From Loktanella sp. 3ANDIMAR09 (GTDB lineage Bacteria; Pseudomonadota; Alphaproteobacteria; Rhodobacterales; Rhodobacteraceae), in contig NZ_LJAK01000002.1 of the NCBI RefSeq assembly GCF_001420005.1, positions 1 to 64,000 on the forward strand: a stretch of 64,000 nt of DNA, written 5' to 3'. The first letter of the stretch is position 1. Each line of letters begins with the position of its first letter. The translations under genes were made by a program, and so were the position numbers. The notes under the pieces are model-generated. The model was not told the origin of the DNA. It ran no database searches and was given only the letters and a program-made list of their open reading frames with translations. Of the stretch, positions 1-9,389 are shown one piece after another.

Positions 1-274
1 CGGCGTTGGACGCATGATCGGCGAGGGCTACGACCCGCGCCATCTGCCCTGCGACAAGGATGCCCGACACGTCAGCCAGGGTGCCGACGATGCTGGGTGT
101 GTCGCCGACAGCCTGGTCAATGGTGGCCCGGATCGCCGCACGGCCCGCTGACGCCGCAGCCTGTGCCTCGGCCTGCGCAATTGCCGCCTCGGGATAGCCC
201 AAGGCCAATGCCTCGGCGCGGGTGACCGCGAATGTGGTGCGCACGCCGTCGGTGACGTTTAAGAAATCGGCCAT
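1..274 (-). CDS. Phage tail-fibre-region protein, cut by window edge
   Basis: The gene starts with ATG at 274 after a strong AAAGGAGG site five bases upstream and stays open to position 1, giving at least 91 residues; the C-terminus is outside the window. The visible protein begins MADFLNVTDGVRTTFAVTRA and is Ala-rich. Its place just after the fibre gene at 286-1113, with that gene's stop overlapping its ribosome site, suggests a fibre-associated or fibre-assembly role. I do not recognise the family. Confidence 0.7.
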   Translation of the reverse strand, partial: MADFLNVTDGVRTTFAVTRAEALALGYPEAAIAQAEAQAAASAGRAAIRATIDQAVGDTPSIVGTLADVSGILVAGQMARVVALADHASNA

Positions 275-285
275 CTTCGCCTCCT

Positions 286-1113
286 TTAGTTGGTCAGAAC
301 CGCGCCACCAGCGCCGGAACTGATGGCGACTTGCCCGCCGTTGATGAGGGTTGTGGACCGCTGCCCAACGACCGCCGTGCCTTGCGCAAAGTCGATGCCG
401 ACCATGCCGTCGAAGGTTGTGTTCAAAGCGGAGAGCGTGGCGACAGCACCGCCGCCAGTATTCGTGAACGTGAACTCGCCCGTGCCGATCAACCGGCAAT
501 CACGAAACGCAATCTGTGTCTGCGTACCGGCCGGAATGTTCCAAAAGCGCGGGGTGCCCCAGCCTTTCGAGGCGTTCAGCTTTGCAGGCGCGACAAAGTC
601 GATATCGTGCGCACGAATGCGAGAGAAGAAGCCCGGCACGAAGTTATAAAGCTGATTTCCTGCGCCGTTTTCAAACGCGCCGAAAGCGATGATGGGGTTT
701 GCGCCAGAGCCGACTTTCTCGAGGAAAAGTCCCCGTTCACCCGTCGCGATGTTGCTGACAACTGGATGCGTTTCGCCAGAGCGTAGCCGAAGATGGACAG
801 CCACACCCTCGTCAGACGCCGCGACTGCGTCGGCGATCGTATTGAACGTCCCGCCGTTGATCTGGGTCGGGTTCGGGTCAGCGGGGTCAATGACCGCCTC
901 GAAGGCCAAAGACGGGATCAGGCCCTCGACGCCGGTTGCGACCTCGATGGCCAGCGCATCGACGGCGACCTGCAGCGCTGCGAGGTCTGCCTCGCCTTCG
1001 GCCACGGCCGCCTCGACCTGGGCGCGTACGCCAGCGGGCATGTTCGCCAAATAGGTCGCCAGAGACGACATTACCGCCAGCGCCTCGCTCATCGTTGCAA
1101 AATTGGTGGGCAT
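286..1113 (-). CDS. Phage tail fibre-like protein, probable beta-helix
   Basis: 275 aa, start ATG at 1113 behind AGGAGG. The first 60 residues are helical and Ala/Glu-rich (likely coiled or attachment region). From about residue 75 onward the chain is Gly/Thr/Asn-rich with short repeating turns (FNTIADAV, LRLRSGETHPVV, RDCRLIGTGEFTF, LINGGQVAI), the pattern expected of a right-handed beta-helix as found in fibres and pectate-lyase-like folds. It follows the collar-domain gene, where phage host-range proteins normally sit. No enzymatic motif is visible. Assignment is by composition and position. Confidence 0.6.
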   Translation of the reverse strand: MPTNFATMSEALAVMSSLATYLANMPAGVRAQVEAAVAEGEADLAALQVAVDALAIEVATGVEGLIPSLAFEAVIDPADPNPTQINGGTFNTIADAVAASDEGVAVHLRLRSGETHPVVSNIATGERGLFLEKVGSGANPIIAFGAFENGAGNQLYNFVPGFFSRIRAHDIDFVAPAKLNASKGWGTPRFWNIPAGTQTQIAFRDCRLIGTGEFTFTNTGGGAVATLSALNTTFDGMVGIDFAQGTAVVGQRSTTLINGGQVAISSGAGGAVLTN

Positions 1114-1124
1114 GATCAGACCTC

Positions 1125-2066
1125 CTATCGCACGCGGATGATGGGATGGACGGACACGGCGCGCGGGCGGGTTTCTTCACCGCCAAAAGGCAAGGTCGAT
1201 GTCACGAGGCGACCATCTGCGGGCTCGTTAGGGCCTTGTGCATTGTTGCCGTTGTCCTCGTTGTAGGCCCCATCGAGAGGGTGGCTGTGCTCGCGGATTT
1301 CATCCGCCTGCCAGGTCCCGATTTCGAGGGCGGGCAATTCGCCGCGCCCCAGATCGGCACCGCGACGAAACTCGGTCCGTAGCTCGGGGATGTTGAACGT
1401 GGTGGCACCGTCGCCAGCGCCCCAGGCATCGCCGATGGCCGCCCACAGCTCGGGATATTCATCCCGCGCCAGCGCGCGGCCGTCGGCGGTCATCCAGCCG
1501 TCCGGTGCCACCGGCCCGGCACTATCGACGAGCGTGCCGATGGGCACCTGCGCACGTTCCAGCGCCACGATCCGTTCCGCAGCCTGGGCCAGCGCCTGCG
1601 TGAAGATGGCATGGGCCGCCAGATCCTCGGCGATGTGATCGACCAGCGGCCAGTCTGGCCCCTCGACGATGATCGCCCCCTCGGCCACGCGGTCCAGTGT
1701 GATCGTTTGATCGAGGACAAAGTCATAGGCCCCGAGGTCCGCTGTCGGGTAATCCAGCCCGGCCGCCACCACGATCAAATCGCCGTCCTGGTCAAAGAAC
1801 CCGACTTCGCGCAGGGTCATCGCGGGCAAGTCGGCCGACGGAAACACCGCGTTGATCATCCAACTGCTGGCCTCGGTCTGGGCGCGACGGTCGAACGGAC
1901 GACGGATGACCTCGCCTCGCAGCGAGACCTGATCCGTCGTGGGATCGTAGAGCGCACCGCCGCCGTCCCCCAGGGCGACCTCGGTGATGACGACGGCCGC
2001 CTCGGACCCGGAGGCAGTGTTGACCTTGGCCAGGCCGAGGTCTGTAAAGATGATCGTGGCAGGCAT
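1125..2066 (-). CDS. Phage tail collar / tail fibre protein
   Basis: 313 aa. The N-terminus (ITEVALGDGG, then a region reading LREVGFFDQDGDLIVVA) matches the P2 gpH-type tail-fibre N-terminal domain that joins the fibre to the baseplate. Residues about 195-250 (GTLVDSAGPVAPDGWMTADG, then DGATTFNIPELRTEFRRG) are a classic phage tail-collar domain, and the end (RAVSVHPIIRVR) is the usual collar terminus. It follows gene I as fibre gene H does in P2. Probable role: receptor-binding fibre or its base. Confidence 0.85.
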   Translation of the reverse strand: MPATIIFTDLGLAKVNTASGSEAAVVITEVALGDGGGALYDPTTDQVSLRGEVIRRPFDRRAQTEASSWMINAVFPSADLPAMTLREVGFFDQDGDLIVVAAGLDYPTADLGAYDFVLDQTITLDRVAEGAIIVEGPDWPLVDHIAEDLAAHAIFTQALAQAAERIVALERAQVPIGTLVDSAGPVAPDGWMTADGRALARDEYPELWAAIGDAWGAGDGATTFNIPELRTEFRRGADLGRGELPALEIGTWQADEIREHSHPLDGAYNEDNGNNAQGPNEPADGRLVTSTLPFGGEETRPRAVSVHPIIRVR

Positions 2067-2075
2067 GGCGTTCCC

Positions 2076-2747
2076 CTATGCGGGCCGCACATCACCGCGC
2101 TGGACGATGCGTCCGCGCGCGGCGATGTAGGCTGGCTGACTTACAGAATGATCGGTGACGGGCACGTCCGGCCGCAGGATGCCGGTCGCATCGAGGCGCG
2201 CGCGCATGCCGGTGGCAGCGCTGGCGGTTTGTGCGTTCGTAGACCGGACTTGGTAAGCTGTATCCTGCGAGAACCGCTTGCTGGCCTCGACGAGTGTTCT
2301 GATCCTGTCAAAGGCACGCGGCCCACCGATCGGCTCATCGCTCCAGAATTCACCATCAGCCTCAAAGACCAGGCGATGGGTATTGGGCGGTCCGACCGGA
2401 GTATCTTCGTACCAATGAACAATCTCGGCCGTGACACCGACCAGGCTTAACGCCAGGACGACACCTGCATCGTAACCTTTTGACACGTGAAGCTCGTAGG
2501 CGTTCGAGATAATGTCGCGCACCCTTTGCTCGGACAGGTCGGATGTGACGTATTCTTCAAGGCTAAATTCGACGATCAGTGCCGGCAGCAATTCCACCGG
2601 ACAGGTTTGCGCATCGACCATCACAAGGTTCGTCAGGTCGAAATCAGCGAAAGTCGCGCCGAATGCGGCAAGAAACGCATCTTGGCGCGGATCCCTGATA
2701 CTGGATGGGACGAGAGTGCGGATCAGCTCCGCAACGTCATCAGACAT
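2076..2747 (-). CDS. Baseplate/tail protein I (P2 gpI-like)
   Basis: 223 aa using ATG 2747, chosen because GAGGAGA lies seven bases upstream; an earlier in-frame ATG at 2765 lacks a site. It overlaps the end of gene J by eight bases, as I overlaps J in P2-type clusters. The protein carries the gpI pattern LLPALIVEFSLEEY ... RDIISNAYELHVSKGY, then a beta-rich middle with W residues. gpI sits at the baseplate edge. Good confidence from order V-W-J-I-H. Confidence 0.85.
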   Translation of the reverse strand: MSDDVAELIRTLVPSSIRDPRQDAFLAAFGATFADFDLTNLVMVDAQTCPVELLPALIVEFSLEEYVTSDLSEQRVRDIISNAYELHVSKGYDAGVVLALSLVGVTAEIVHWYEDTPVGPPNTHRLVFEADGEFWSDEPIGGPRAFDRIRTLVEASKRFSQDTAYQVRSTNAQTASAATGMRARLDATGILRPDVPVTDHSVSQPAYIAARGRIVQRGDVRPA

Positions 2748-3879
2748 TGGGCGTCTCCTCGACATCGATCACGATCGCGTCCAGTGCGGCAAAGCTGGTT
2801 CCGGGCAAATCAGTAAACTCAAATCCCGGTCCATCGACACCAACGACGCCAAGCGGCGCTACTGCCTGACGGACGGCCTCAACGACAGCGGACGGTGCGA
2901 CTTGTGCGCCGAGGATCCTCGAGAGCGCATCAAACAGGGTACGAATGGCGGTTTCGGCACCGACCCTGGCAAGGTTGCCGCTGCCAGGCTTGACCCGCAG
3001 CAAAAGTGTCGTGGTGAATGACACCCGGTCAGCGTCCCGGATCGACACGAAGTCGCCCATGGGAACATTGCCGTCCAGGTAGTCCAGGACAGCGGCTTTG
3101 ACCGATGCCCCGGCGACCCCGTCCGATACGAGCGGCGTGATTTCAATAAACCCCGGCTGCGGCCTGACAACCTGCACATCGACAATGTCGGGATGCGCAG
3201 CTTTGACAAGCTCGATGTAGCCCTGGCGGGAGCCGCCGCGCGAAATACGCTCGAACGATCCGGCGATCCGTTCGCGGAAACGATCGTCGCCTTCAATGTT
3301 TGCGCCACCGGACGTTACCTGGTCATTGGAGACGCTTTCAACGTAGGCAACGGGATCGAGAATGTCCTCGATGACGCCAAGCGCAAGGTCGTTGTAGACG
3401 GCCCCGACACTTGCTGCGACCACATCGACAGTGCCTGTCGTGGTTCCGGCAGGAATGATCAGCTCCAAAACTGTCGCAAATACCAGGTCGGGCCCGGCGG
3501 CAACCCGCGTGCCGACCGGTACGATGACAGCTGTTTGGCGGATTTCCGAAAGGGTAAAGACAACCCGCGCGCGGGCCGCTTGGGCTGCCAGACGCTGGAT
3601 GCCGACATTCGCGCCCAGATCATCGAGGTGCCGCCCCTGCGCCCACACCGTGCGGTTCTGAAGCAAGCCGCCCTGGATCGCAGCCCCGATACCCGAGATT
3701 GCGAATGCCATGACTTCTATGACGAACATCTCGACCTGGGCAGGATATAACGTTCGCCCCGACACTTCCTCGAACTTGGCGACCAGTGATCGCTTGATCG
3801 CATCGGTGTCGCGCTCAACGAATTGAGGCTCCTCGCGGGCGCGCAGGTCGTTCAAGGCGAGCACTGCAAGCGACGTCAT
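2740..3879 (-). CDS. Baseplate J-like protein (P2 gpJ)
   Basis: 379 aa, the usual length for gpJ/gp47 proteins, which form the baseplate wedge in contractile tails. Seen: YPAQVEMFVIEVMAFAISGI near the start, IVPVGTRVAAGPDLVFATV (typical wedge strand), ANIEGDDRFRERIAGSFERI near residue 200, and HPDIVDVQVVRPQPGFIEI. The ATG shares ATGA with the stop of gene W, implying coupled translation. Confidence 0.93.
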   Translation of the reverse strand: MTSLAVLALNDLRAREEPQFVERDTDAIKRSLVAKFEEVSGRTLYPAQVEMFVIEVMAFAISGIGAAIQGGLLQNRTVWAQGRHLDDLGANVGIQRLAAQAARARVVFTLSEIRQTAVIVPVGTRVAAGPDLVFATVLELIIPAGTTTGTVDVVAASVGAVYNDLALGVIEDILDPVAYVESVSNDQVTSGGANIEGDDRFRERIAGSFERISRGGSRQGYIELVKAAHPDIVDVQVVRPQPGFIEITPLVSDGVAGASVKAAVLDYLDGNVPMGDFVSIRDADRVSFTTTLLLRVKPGSGNLARVGAETAIRTLFDALSRILGAQVAPSAVVEAVRQAVAPLGVVGVDGPGFEFTDLPGTSFAALDAIVIDVEETPNV

Positions 3880-4337
3880 TGCAAAACCCCCGCGAGGGAC
3901 TGACCCGAGGAATTGAGCGGGACGGTCGTGCTGCGCAAATCGTCAATGACGCTTTCGACGGGCTGCCAATAGATATTGCAGCTCAAGCGTGCGTATGAGG
4001 TTTCATAGACGCTGACATCCGTCAGGACGATGCGTGGCTCCCACATCGTCAGAGCGTCCCAGACCGCGCGGCCGACTTTCGGGATCGCTTCGTTCGACGG
4101 CAAATCGATGTAAGGCAACAAGTCGCACCCTTTTTCCGGGCTGGTCGGCACCGATCCAGGTTGGGTGAGAATGATTGTTGCAATGGCTTGATCGAGATCG
4201 TCCAGTGACGTCACGATCTGTCCGAACACCGCCGGAACGATCCGCGTATTCGGATCCATGCGGCCGACCTTGAGCGACCAGTGCTGGAATGCGATGTCGT
4301 CTTTGCTTTGCATGATGTTCGATACCGCAACGACCAT
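3876..4337 (-). CDS. Baseplate assembly protein W (gp25-like)
   Basis: 153 aa. GPW/gp25-family features are seen: LTQPGSVPTSPEKGCDLLPY (the conserved loop around the baseplate lysozyme-like core), then AVWDALTMWEPRIVLTDV. It lies between V and J as in P2. ATG 4337 is used; a second in-frame ATG at 4313 is possible, and neither has a strong ribosome site, so the start is open. A GGCGGAC hairpin lies just upstream. Confidence 0.9.
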   Translation of the reverse strand: MVVAVSNIMQSKDDIAFQHWSLKVGRMDPNTRIVPAVFGQIVTSLDDLDQAIATIILTQPGSVPTSPEKGCDLLPYIDLPSNEAIPKVGRAVWDALTMWEPRIVLTDVSVYETSYARLSCNIYWQPVESVIDDLRSTTVPLNSSGQSLAGVLQ

Positions 4338-4346
4338 GCAGGGTGG

Positions 4347-4364
4347 GGCGGACTAATGTCCGCC
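4347..4364. repeat. GGCGGAC hairpin between genes V and W
   Basis: Perfect seven-base stem GGCGGAC / GTCCGCC with loop TAAT, in the 34-base gap between V and W. On the minus strand it is preceded by CTT and followed by CCCA. One of four near-identical hairpins in the prophage. No T-run, so it is not a standard terminator. Confidence 0.75.
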
Positions 4365-4371
4365 AAGCCGG

Positions 4372-4860
4372 TCAGGTCGGTGCGCCGGTCACCCCTGGAC
4401 CCGGATCGACACCATCGTGGGTATGGTCGTCGCCAATATTCGTTCCGTTGTGGGTCAACGTCCCGCTCTCCAGCGCAATCGTGTCGGCAACGATCCTGAC
4501 CGTGCCTTCAGTCCTGATCGTGACAGCGCCCGTTGCCATATCGATATGGACGGACCCCGTTGCCCAGACGATACCAGCATCATCGTTGGACGCATATGGC
4601 GGTGTATCGCGGGCATTGTACTTCGAGCCGAGCAGACAGCCATCTTCGCCGCGCGCATCGAGCGCACACCAGACCTCTTCGCCCAGCCCCGGCATCATAA
4701 ATGATTTCGTCTTCGACGTTGATTTTGCCAGCACATCGATCCATGCCGAGACAATTCCGTCCTCGTCGTCGAACTGGACCCGAACTCTTTGCGTCTGCGG
4801 GTCACGGGCGACGACGACGCCGCGCTTGTTGACGGCACCTGGGCTAGTTGATCCGGGCAT
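4372..4860 (-). CDS. Baseplate assembly protein V (tail spike)
   Basis: 162 aa. The N-terminal OB-like fold (RGVVVARDPQTQRVRVQFDD, then MMPGLGEEVWCAL) and the repetitive beta-helical spike (IDMATGAVTIRTEGTVRIVA ... TLTHNGTNIGDDHTHDG) match P2 gpV/Mu gp45, the membrane-piercing tip under the tail tube. The HTHDG sequence near the C-terminus is typical of the iron-binding apex (HxH). It overlaps the end of gene D by 17 bases. Confidence 0.92.
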   Translation of the reverse strand: MPGSTSPGAVNKRGVVVARDPQTQRVRVQFDDEDGIVSAWIDVLAKSTSKTKSFMMPGLGEEVWCALDARGEDGCLLGSKYNARDTPPYASNDDAGIVWATGSVHIDMATGAVTIRTEGTVRIVADTIALESGTLTHNGTNIGDDHTHDGVDPGPGVTGAPT

Positions 4861-5848
4861 CGACCAGCTCCGCAGTTGTCGTGTATCCGCCGCGCCCGAT
4901 CGTATGGACTGAACTATCGATCACCCGCGTCCCGGAGTATCCGCCAAACCCTGTCAGGCTGACGGTATTGCCCGCAACGAGCGTGGCCGATCCCACTGTT
5001 TTCATGCTGCCCTGGAACGCGGTGCGATTTGCAAAGTGCATCTCCGACTGGATGCGCGCGCGTGCGTGCGCCACGCTTTCAAGCCGCTCGCCGGAAATGC
5101 GCAGGGTGTCGCCCGTCGGGGCACGAGGATCGCGCTCGACGTGCTCGTTTGTGCGCGCCAGGCGTTGGTCGAGATAAGAGGCCCGACCTTCGGAATAGGT
5201 CCCGTCGCTCTGAAAGCGCATGTCATAATCGATTAACGACCCGTCACCGTGAGATAGGGTGCGGGACGGTGTGCGGCCGTCGATCGACGCGAATGTCGTG
5301 AAGACGATCACAGCACCTCTGATGTTGCAGTAGTGTCCGGTTTCCTCGGCCAGGCGCTTGATGAACGCAAGATAGCGCTCTTTGCGTTGCGTAATCCTCT
5401 GGAAAAACAGGTCAGCGATGTCACCCTGAACCGTCATTCCAAGTAGCGCGGCGACCGTTTCGACAACGTCGCGCAGCCGCTGGCGTTCGTAGGCGACGGA
5501 TTTCTCTGTCCGCAGCGCCTTCGTGATCGGGGCGGCCAGACCACGAATAGTCATCAGATCGCCACCGCGGCCGCCCGTGGCATTGGGTTCGTCCATCTCA
5601 AACGTGCCGCAAGGCAGCACACCGCCATAGCCATCGAATATGGTCAGGTTCATCGTATCACCGTGCTGGGGTCGCCATTGGCCTTTCCAGCGCCCGTCTT
5701 TGTCCTGAACCGTGACATCGATTTCGTCGGCCTTGCCGTGCAGGTGATCGACGTAGTTCACCTGCGTTGTCAGCGGATCGAGGTCGCCGCTGATGTCCAC
5801 GCCACGGTAGACGAGCAGAAATGTCGGCTGGGGCAAACCATTTGTCAC
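4844..5848 (-). CDS. Phage late control / tail hub protein D
   Basis: 334 aa from GTG 5848. That start is preferred because it shares GTGA with the stop of gene X and has CAGGGG seven bases upstream; ATG 5872 is possible but lacks a site. The P2 gpD / Mu gp44-type hub is recognised from LVYRGVDISGDLDPLTTQVN at the start, the central WKGQWRPQHGDTMNLTIFDG, and YLAFIKRLAEETGHYCNIRG. In contractile tails this protein forms the hub joining tube and spike. Confidence 0.9.
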   Translation of the reverse strand: MTNGLPQPTFLLVYRGVDISGDLDPLTTQVNYVDHLHGKADEIDVTVQDKDGRWKGQWRPQHGDTMNLTIFDGYGGVLPCGTFEMDEPNATGGRGGDLMTIRGLAAPITKALRTEKSVAYERQRLRDVVETVAALLGMTVQGDIADLFFQRITQRKERYLAFIKRLAEETGHYCNIRGAVIVFTTFASIDGRTPSRTLSHGDGSLIDYDMRFQSDGTYSEGRASYLDQRLARTNEHVERDPRAPTGDTLRISGERLESVAHARARIQSEMHFANRTAFQGSMKTVGSATLVAGNTVSLTGFGGYSGTRVIDSSVHTIGRGGYTTTAELVDARIN

Positions 5849-6102
5849 GATGTCACCCCTGCACGTTTCCATGGCGGAAGGTCTGTTGCCTCTTGGGCAT
5901 CATCATCCAGCACCGGGATGATCAAGGTGAGCCCGGACGGCAGGATAAGAGGCGGCATCCGGATTGGATCGAGAAACAGCGACCGGTTGGCGTCAAGAAT
6001 GACGGACATGCGTGATGCGTCGCCATAGTAACGATAGGCCAACAAGTCCCAGCGATCCCCCTGGACTGTGCGATGCTCGAAATAGCCATTCGGATAAGCC
6101 AT
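5845..6102 (-). CDS. Tail protein X (LysM-like)
   Basis: 85 aa, the normal size for P2 gpX. It reads VQGDRWDLLAYRYYGDASRM ... LILPSGLTLIIPV, a LysM-type fold. It lies four bases after gene U and overlaps D, the order U-X-D seen in P2. Role: small baseplate/tail-hub component. Confidence 0.92.
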   Translation of the reverse strand: MAYPNGYFEHRTVQGDRWDLLAYRYYGDASRMSVILDANRSLFLDPIRMPPLILPSGLTLIIPVLDDDAQEATDLPPWKRAGVTS

Positions 6103-6105
6103 CGA

Positions 6106-6582
6106 TCAGCGTTTCAAATCGGGGTTGATACGCGCTGCACCGGCTTTGGCAGGCGCGTTGCCGCGGGCGATCCGCGCCAATAAGTCGAACAGGTTTGGGA
6201 CGGGCGCTTCGAGGAGTGCCATTGACGCTTCGACCCGCACGATGCGGCCTGCACGGTCGGTTTTTCGCACGTTGACCTGCAACGCTTCGACAACGTAGCG
6301 GAGCCCGCGAAACCCGCCCGTCGTAAAGAGCAGCGGCAAAGGCGTCTTGAGGGCGAACGCAGCTTCGAGGCGGGCAAGTTCGACGCGCGGATCGCAGAAT
6401 TCTTCGGCAAAGAAAAAGTCGAAGTTCTCGGTGTTCAGCTCGGCCCCGATGTCGTGCAAAACGGGCTTTCCGCGCGACACGTCGTATTGGGCAAAGGTGT
6501 TCTTGCGCGAAATCGAATGCCCCACGGGACCCGATAGTCCTGTGATCCCGAGCGGGATCGATCCAAGGAAAACAGCGATCAT
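6106..6582 (-). CDS. Tail protein U (P2 gpU-like)
   Basis: 158 aa from ATG 6582, which overlaps the tape-measure stop as ATGA; the codon before it is only a TTG. Sequence AVFLGSIPLGITGL followed by SRKNTFAQYDVSRGKPVLHD fits the gpU family of contractile-tail phages. Placement directly after the tape measure supports the call. Confidence 0.88.
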   Translation of the reverse strand: MIAVFLGSIPLGITGLSGPVGHSISRKNTFAQYDVSRGKPVLHDIGAELNTENFDFFFAEEFCDPRVELARLEAAFALKTPLPLLFTTGGFRGLRYVVEALQVNVRKTDRAGRIVRVEASMALLEAPVPNLFDLLARIARGNAPAKAGAARINPDLKR

Positions 6583-9341
6583 CAAAAGTCCGTCCTGCGT
6601 TCGCGTGCGGTTTCCCGATCGACCAGTCGCTTGATCTCGCGTCTGTGCGATGCAAGTTCGCGTTGAAAGTCGGCCAATGTTTCCGGATTTCCGGACGCAA
6701 TGTTGATATCTCCGTAGGTCACCTGAATGACCCGCTGACCGATTTGCGCATCACGTGGTGCGGTTTGGGATGCGCGTGCTGCGGCGATGCGGGACTGGGT
6801 CGCCGAGGCAGGCACACCGTCCATGCCGGTCATTGACATCACCGGTGTGGCTGCGGCGAGCGTGGCGGCGGTTGCGGCCTGCATTGCGCGCACCATTGGC
6901 CGGCCGTTGATCGATGCGGCAATGGTTTCGCCGAACTTGAGGCGATGAATATCGGATAGCGGTCCGGTCTTTGCAGGCGAAGACGGAAGGTGATCGCGGA
7001 CTTGCTGCGTCGCAGCGGCCGTCGCGGCCACGACTAGCCCAGTACCCTGGCGGATACCCCGCGCCAGCGTTCGCATCAGGGCCACGCCGCGATCTGTGTA
7101 ATCGGCGCGTGCCAACAGGCTGTCAATTTGCGACAGAGCGCCGCTCACGGTGTCGGGAACTGCATTTGCGGCCCGTTCTATCGCCGCGATTTTCGTCATG
7201 ACAGCGTCCATATCCGATACCGGCGGCAAGCTTGGTGCAGGCGGTTCAGGCATCCGGAAGTCGTCGAGCTGCCGCGAGGCCTCGATCATCTCACGTGCCG
7301 TTTCCGCAAACACACCGCCCTGGTCTGCGACACCCTGCAAGGTGGTGCGGTACGTTTCCAAGGTGGTCGCTCCGGACGCCAGTGCCTCGCTCAAGGCCTG
7401 ACCCTGGACAAAGTCATCGCGGAACCCGCGTTCGGCCAACGTGTCAAGCTGGCCGAAGATGCGATCGACCCCTTTGGAGCCAGCCAGAGCTGCCATGGCC
7501 CGCTCGGCACCGCCAAGTGCTGTCTCTATGGCTCCGCCGACCGTCTCGCCCAGGGCTTTTGCCCCCGCAACGATACTGTCGAAAATGCCTGAAAGGACCG
7601 ACCAGCCGTCCTGCACGATGCCTGTGATACGATCGACTGCGACCGTGAGGGCATCCGTATTCAAATCAGGCATCCAGTCCGCAGAGAATATCGCCTTGAA
7701 ACCTGACCACGCCAGATCGGCCGCACCTTTTGCAAGGTCCACGCCAGCGGTAATCGGCGCAGCAAGCCCGGACCAGTTCACGCTGATTGCATCGCCCGGC
7801 GACCAGTCGAAGACTGACTTGATCGTATCCCAGATGGCGGCGACCGCGTCGAAGGCCGCACCCACAAACGCGCCGACCGTCTCAGAAATCTCCGACCAGT
7901 TCGCGATGATCAGCCCAAGCGGCGACCATTTGAAGACTGTTTTAAGCCAGTCCCAGGCGGCGCTCACCACGTCGGTGATCACGTTCCAGACCGCAACGAA
8001 ATAGGGTCCTACCTTGTCCCAGTTCTTGTAGATCAGGTACACGCCACCTGCGATCAGTGCGATCGCGAGGACAATCGGGTTTGCCATTAATGCGGCCGTC
8101 AATTTCGACAGACCTGTCACGATCTGCACGAGACCTGCGGCGGTGCCGATCAGCGTCGGCGCAAAGACAATACCGGCGAGGATCATGGATAGGTTCTGCC
8201 ATCCGCCTGCATATTCGGATGCGGTCGATAGCAGGTCCGTCAGCGTGCCGATCAAATCGAACAGACCGACGGCAAAGTCCCACATCTGCGTTAGTGCGGT
8301 CTGGATCGTCTGCCCGATCTGGGTCGCCCATTCGAGCAATGTGCCATCAGCTTCCATTTCGTTGATCTTGGCGAGGATCTGCGCAAGACGATCCTTCATC
8401 CAATCAAACAGTCCCGCATCCATGATCATCATCTGAAACTTCGTCCACAGATCGAGGACGTTCGAGACCATGCCGCTCCAGGTGGCCGACAGACGTTCCA
8501 TCGATCCAGCGTATTTCTCGTTCATGATTTCCATGAGTTTTTGCTGGATCGCTACCCGATCACCCGCCGCGACCGTCGCTTCCATCTGCTGACCGGCCGC
8601 GTTGACATAGGCGTAAGTAATGTCGCCGCCCGATTTGCTGGCGGAGATACCGAATTCCTTGAGGCGTTCGTTCTCGCCGGTTACCGCGTCGGCGATAGCC
8701 TCGACTGATTGGATCAAAGGCTTGCCCATCGCGGCTGAGGTGTCACCCAGTGCCTGCATCAGGCCGTCGGTAGGGTCCAGGCCGTAGGATCGCAGCTTGA
8801 CAAACCCTTCGGTGACCTGGTCCAGCTCATAGGGCGTCTTGACCGCAAAGTCGGACACCCACTTCATGGCTTCCTTCGCTTTGGCCGATGACCCTTCCGT
8901 CGTTTCGAGGATCGTCTGAAACTTCTCGAAATTCGCGGCCGTCGATACAAGACTTGACGCGGCCACGGCTGCACCGCCGTAGGCCACGCCGATCGCGGCC
9001 GTGCCGATCAGCAGACCACTGCGGATTTGTCGTGCGCCGCGTCCGATTTGATCCAAACCATCGCGCTTGAGCCGGCCCGCCTTGCGCCGCAGGGCGTCCA
9101 TGCCGCGCCCGGCCCGCCGTGTGCCCTGAACGACGGCATCAAAGGCACGGCCGCTTGCTGATTTTACGCCGTCGAGTGTCCGGCGCGTACGGGACATGGC
9201 ACCACGGGTCGTTGCAGCGGCGCGCTGCGAGCGGTCAGCGCCGGTGCGCGCCGCTTCGCCCATCCGCCGTTCGGCGTCCATGATACCGCGCATGGTCCGA
9301 CTTGCCCGGTCGATTGCGGAAAACGTCATTGAGAATTTCAT
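6582..9341 (-). CDS. Tail tape measure protein
   Basis: 919 aa, with GGGAGG six bases upstream of its ATG. The basic N-terminus (MKFSMTFSAIDRASRTMRGI) leads into a TMP core motif (SSLVSTAANFEKFQTILETT, then VKTPYELDQVTEGFVKLRSY). Strong hydrophobic stretches lie near the middle (around residues 385-445, MILAGIVFAPTLIGTAAGL and ANPIVLAIALIAGGVYLIYK), and repeated W-rich helices (AAWDWLKTVFKW, AAIWDTIKSVFDW) follow, ending in a basic tail. The family sets tail length and helps DNA entry. Length is modest, predicting a tail shorter than Mu's if about 1.5 A per residue holds. Confidence 0.95.
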   Translation of the reverse strand: MKFSMTFSAIDRASRTMRGIMDAERRMGEAARTGADRSQRAAATTRGAMSRTRRTLDGVKSASGRAFDAVVQGTRRAGRGMDALRRKAGRLKRDGLDQIGRGARQIRSGLLIGTAAIGVAYGGAAVAASSLVSTAANFEKFQTILETTEGSSAKAKEAMKWVSDFAVKTPYELDQVTEGFVKLRSYGLDPTDGLMQALGDTSAAMGKPLIQSVEAIADAVTGENERLKEFGISASKSGGDITYAYVNAAGQQMEATVAAGDRVAIQQKLMEIMNEKYAGSMERLSATWSGMVSNVLDLWTKFQMMIMDAGLFDWMKDRLAQILAKINEMEADGTLLEWATQIGQTIQTALTQMWDFAVGLFDLIGTLTDLLSTASEYAGGWQNLSMILAGIVFAPTLIGTAAGLVQIVTGLSKLTAALMANPIVLAIALIAGGVYLIYKNWDKVGPYFVAVWNVITDVVSAAWDWLKTVFKWSPLGLIIANWSEISETVGAFVGAAFDAVAAIWDTIKSVFDWSPGDAISVNWSGLAAPITAGVDLAKGAADLAWSGFKAIFSADWMPDLNTDALTVAVDRITGIVQDGWSVLSGIFDSIVAGAKALGETVGGAIETALGGAERAMAALAGSKGVDRIFGQLDTLAERGFRDDFVQGQALSEALASGATTLETYRTTLQGVADQGGVFAETAREMIEASRQLDDFRMPEPPAPSLPPVSDMDAVMTKIAAIERAANAVPDTVSGALSQIDSLLARADYTDRGVALMRTLARGIRQGTGLVVAATAAATQQVRDHLPSSPAKTGPLSDIHRLKFGETIAASINGRPMVRAMQAATAATLAAATPVMSMTGMDGVPASATQSRIAAARASQTAPRDAQIGQRVIQVTYGDINIASGNPETLADFQRELASHRREIKRLVDRETARERRTDF

Positions 9342-9389
9342 GCAACCTCCCTCTCAGCTGGTGGCGGGTTAGCGGCGCGTTCGGCGGGC

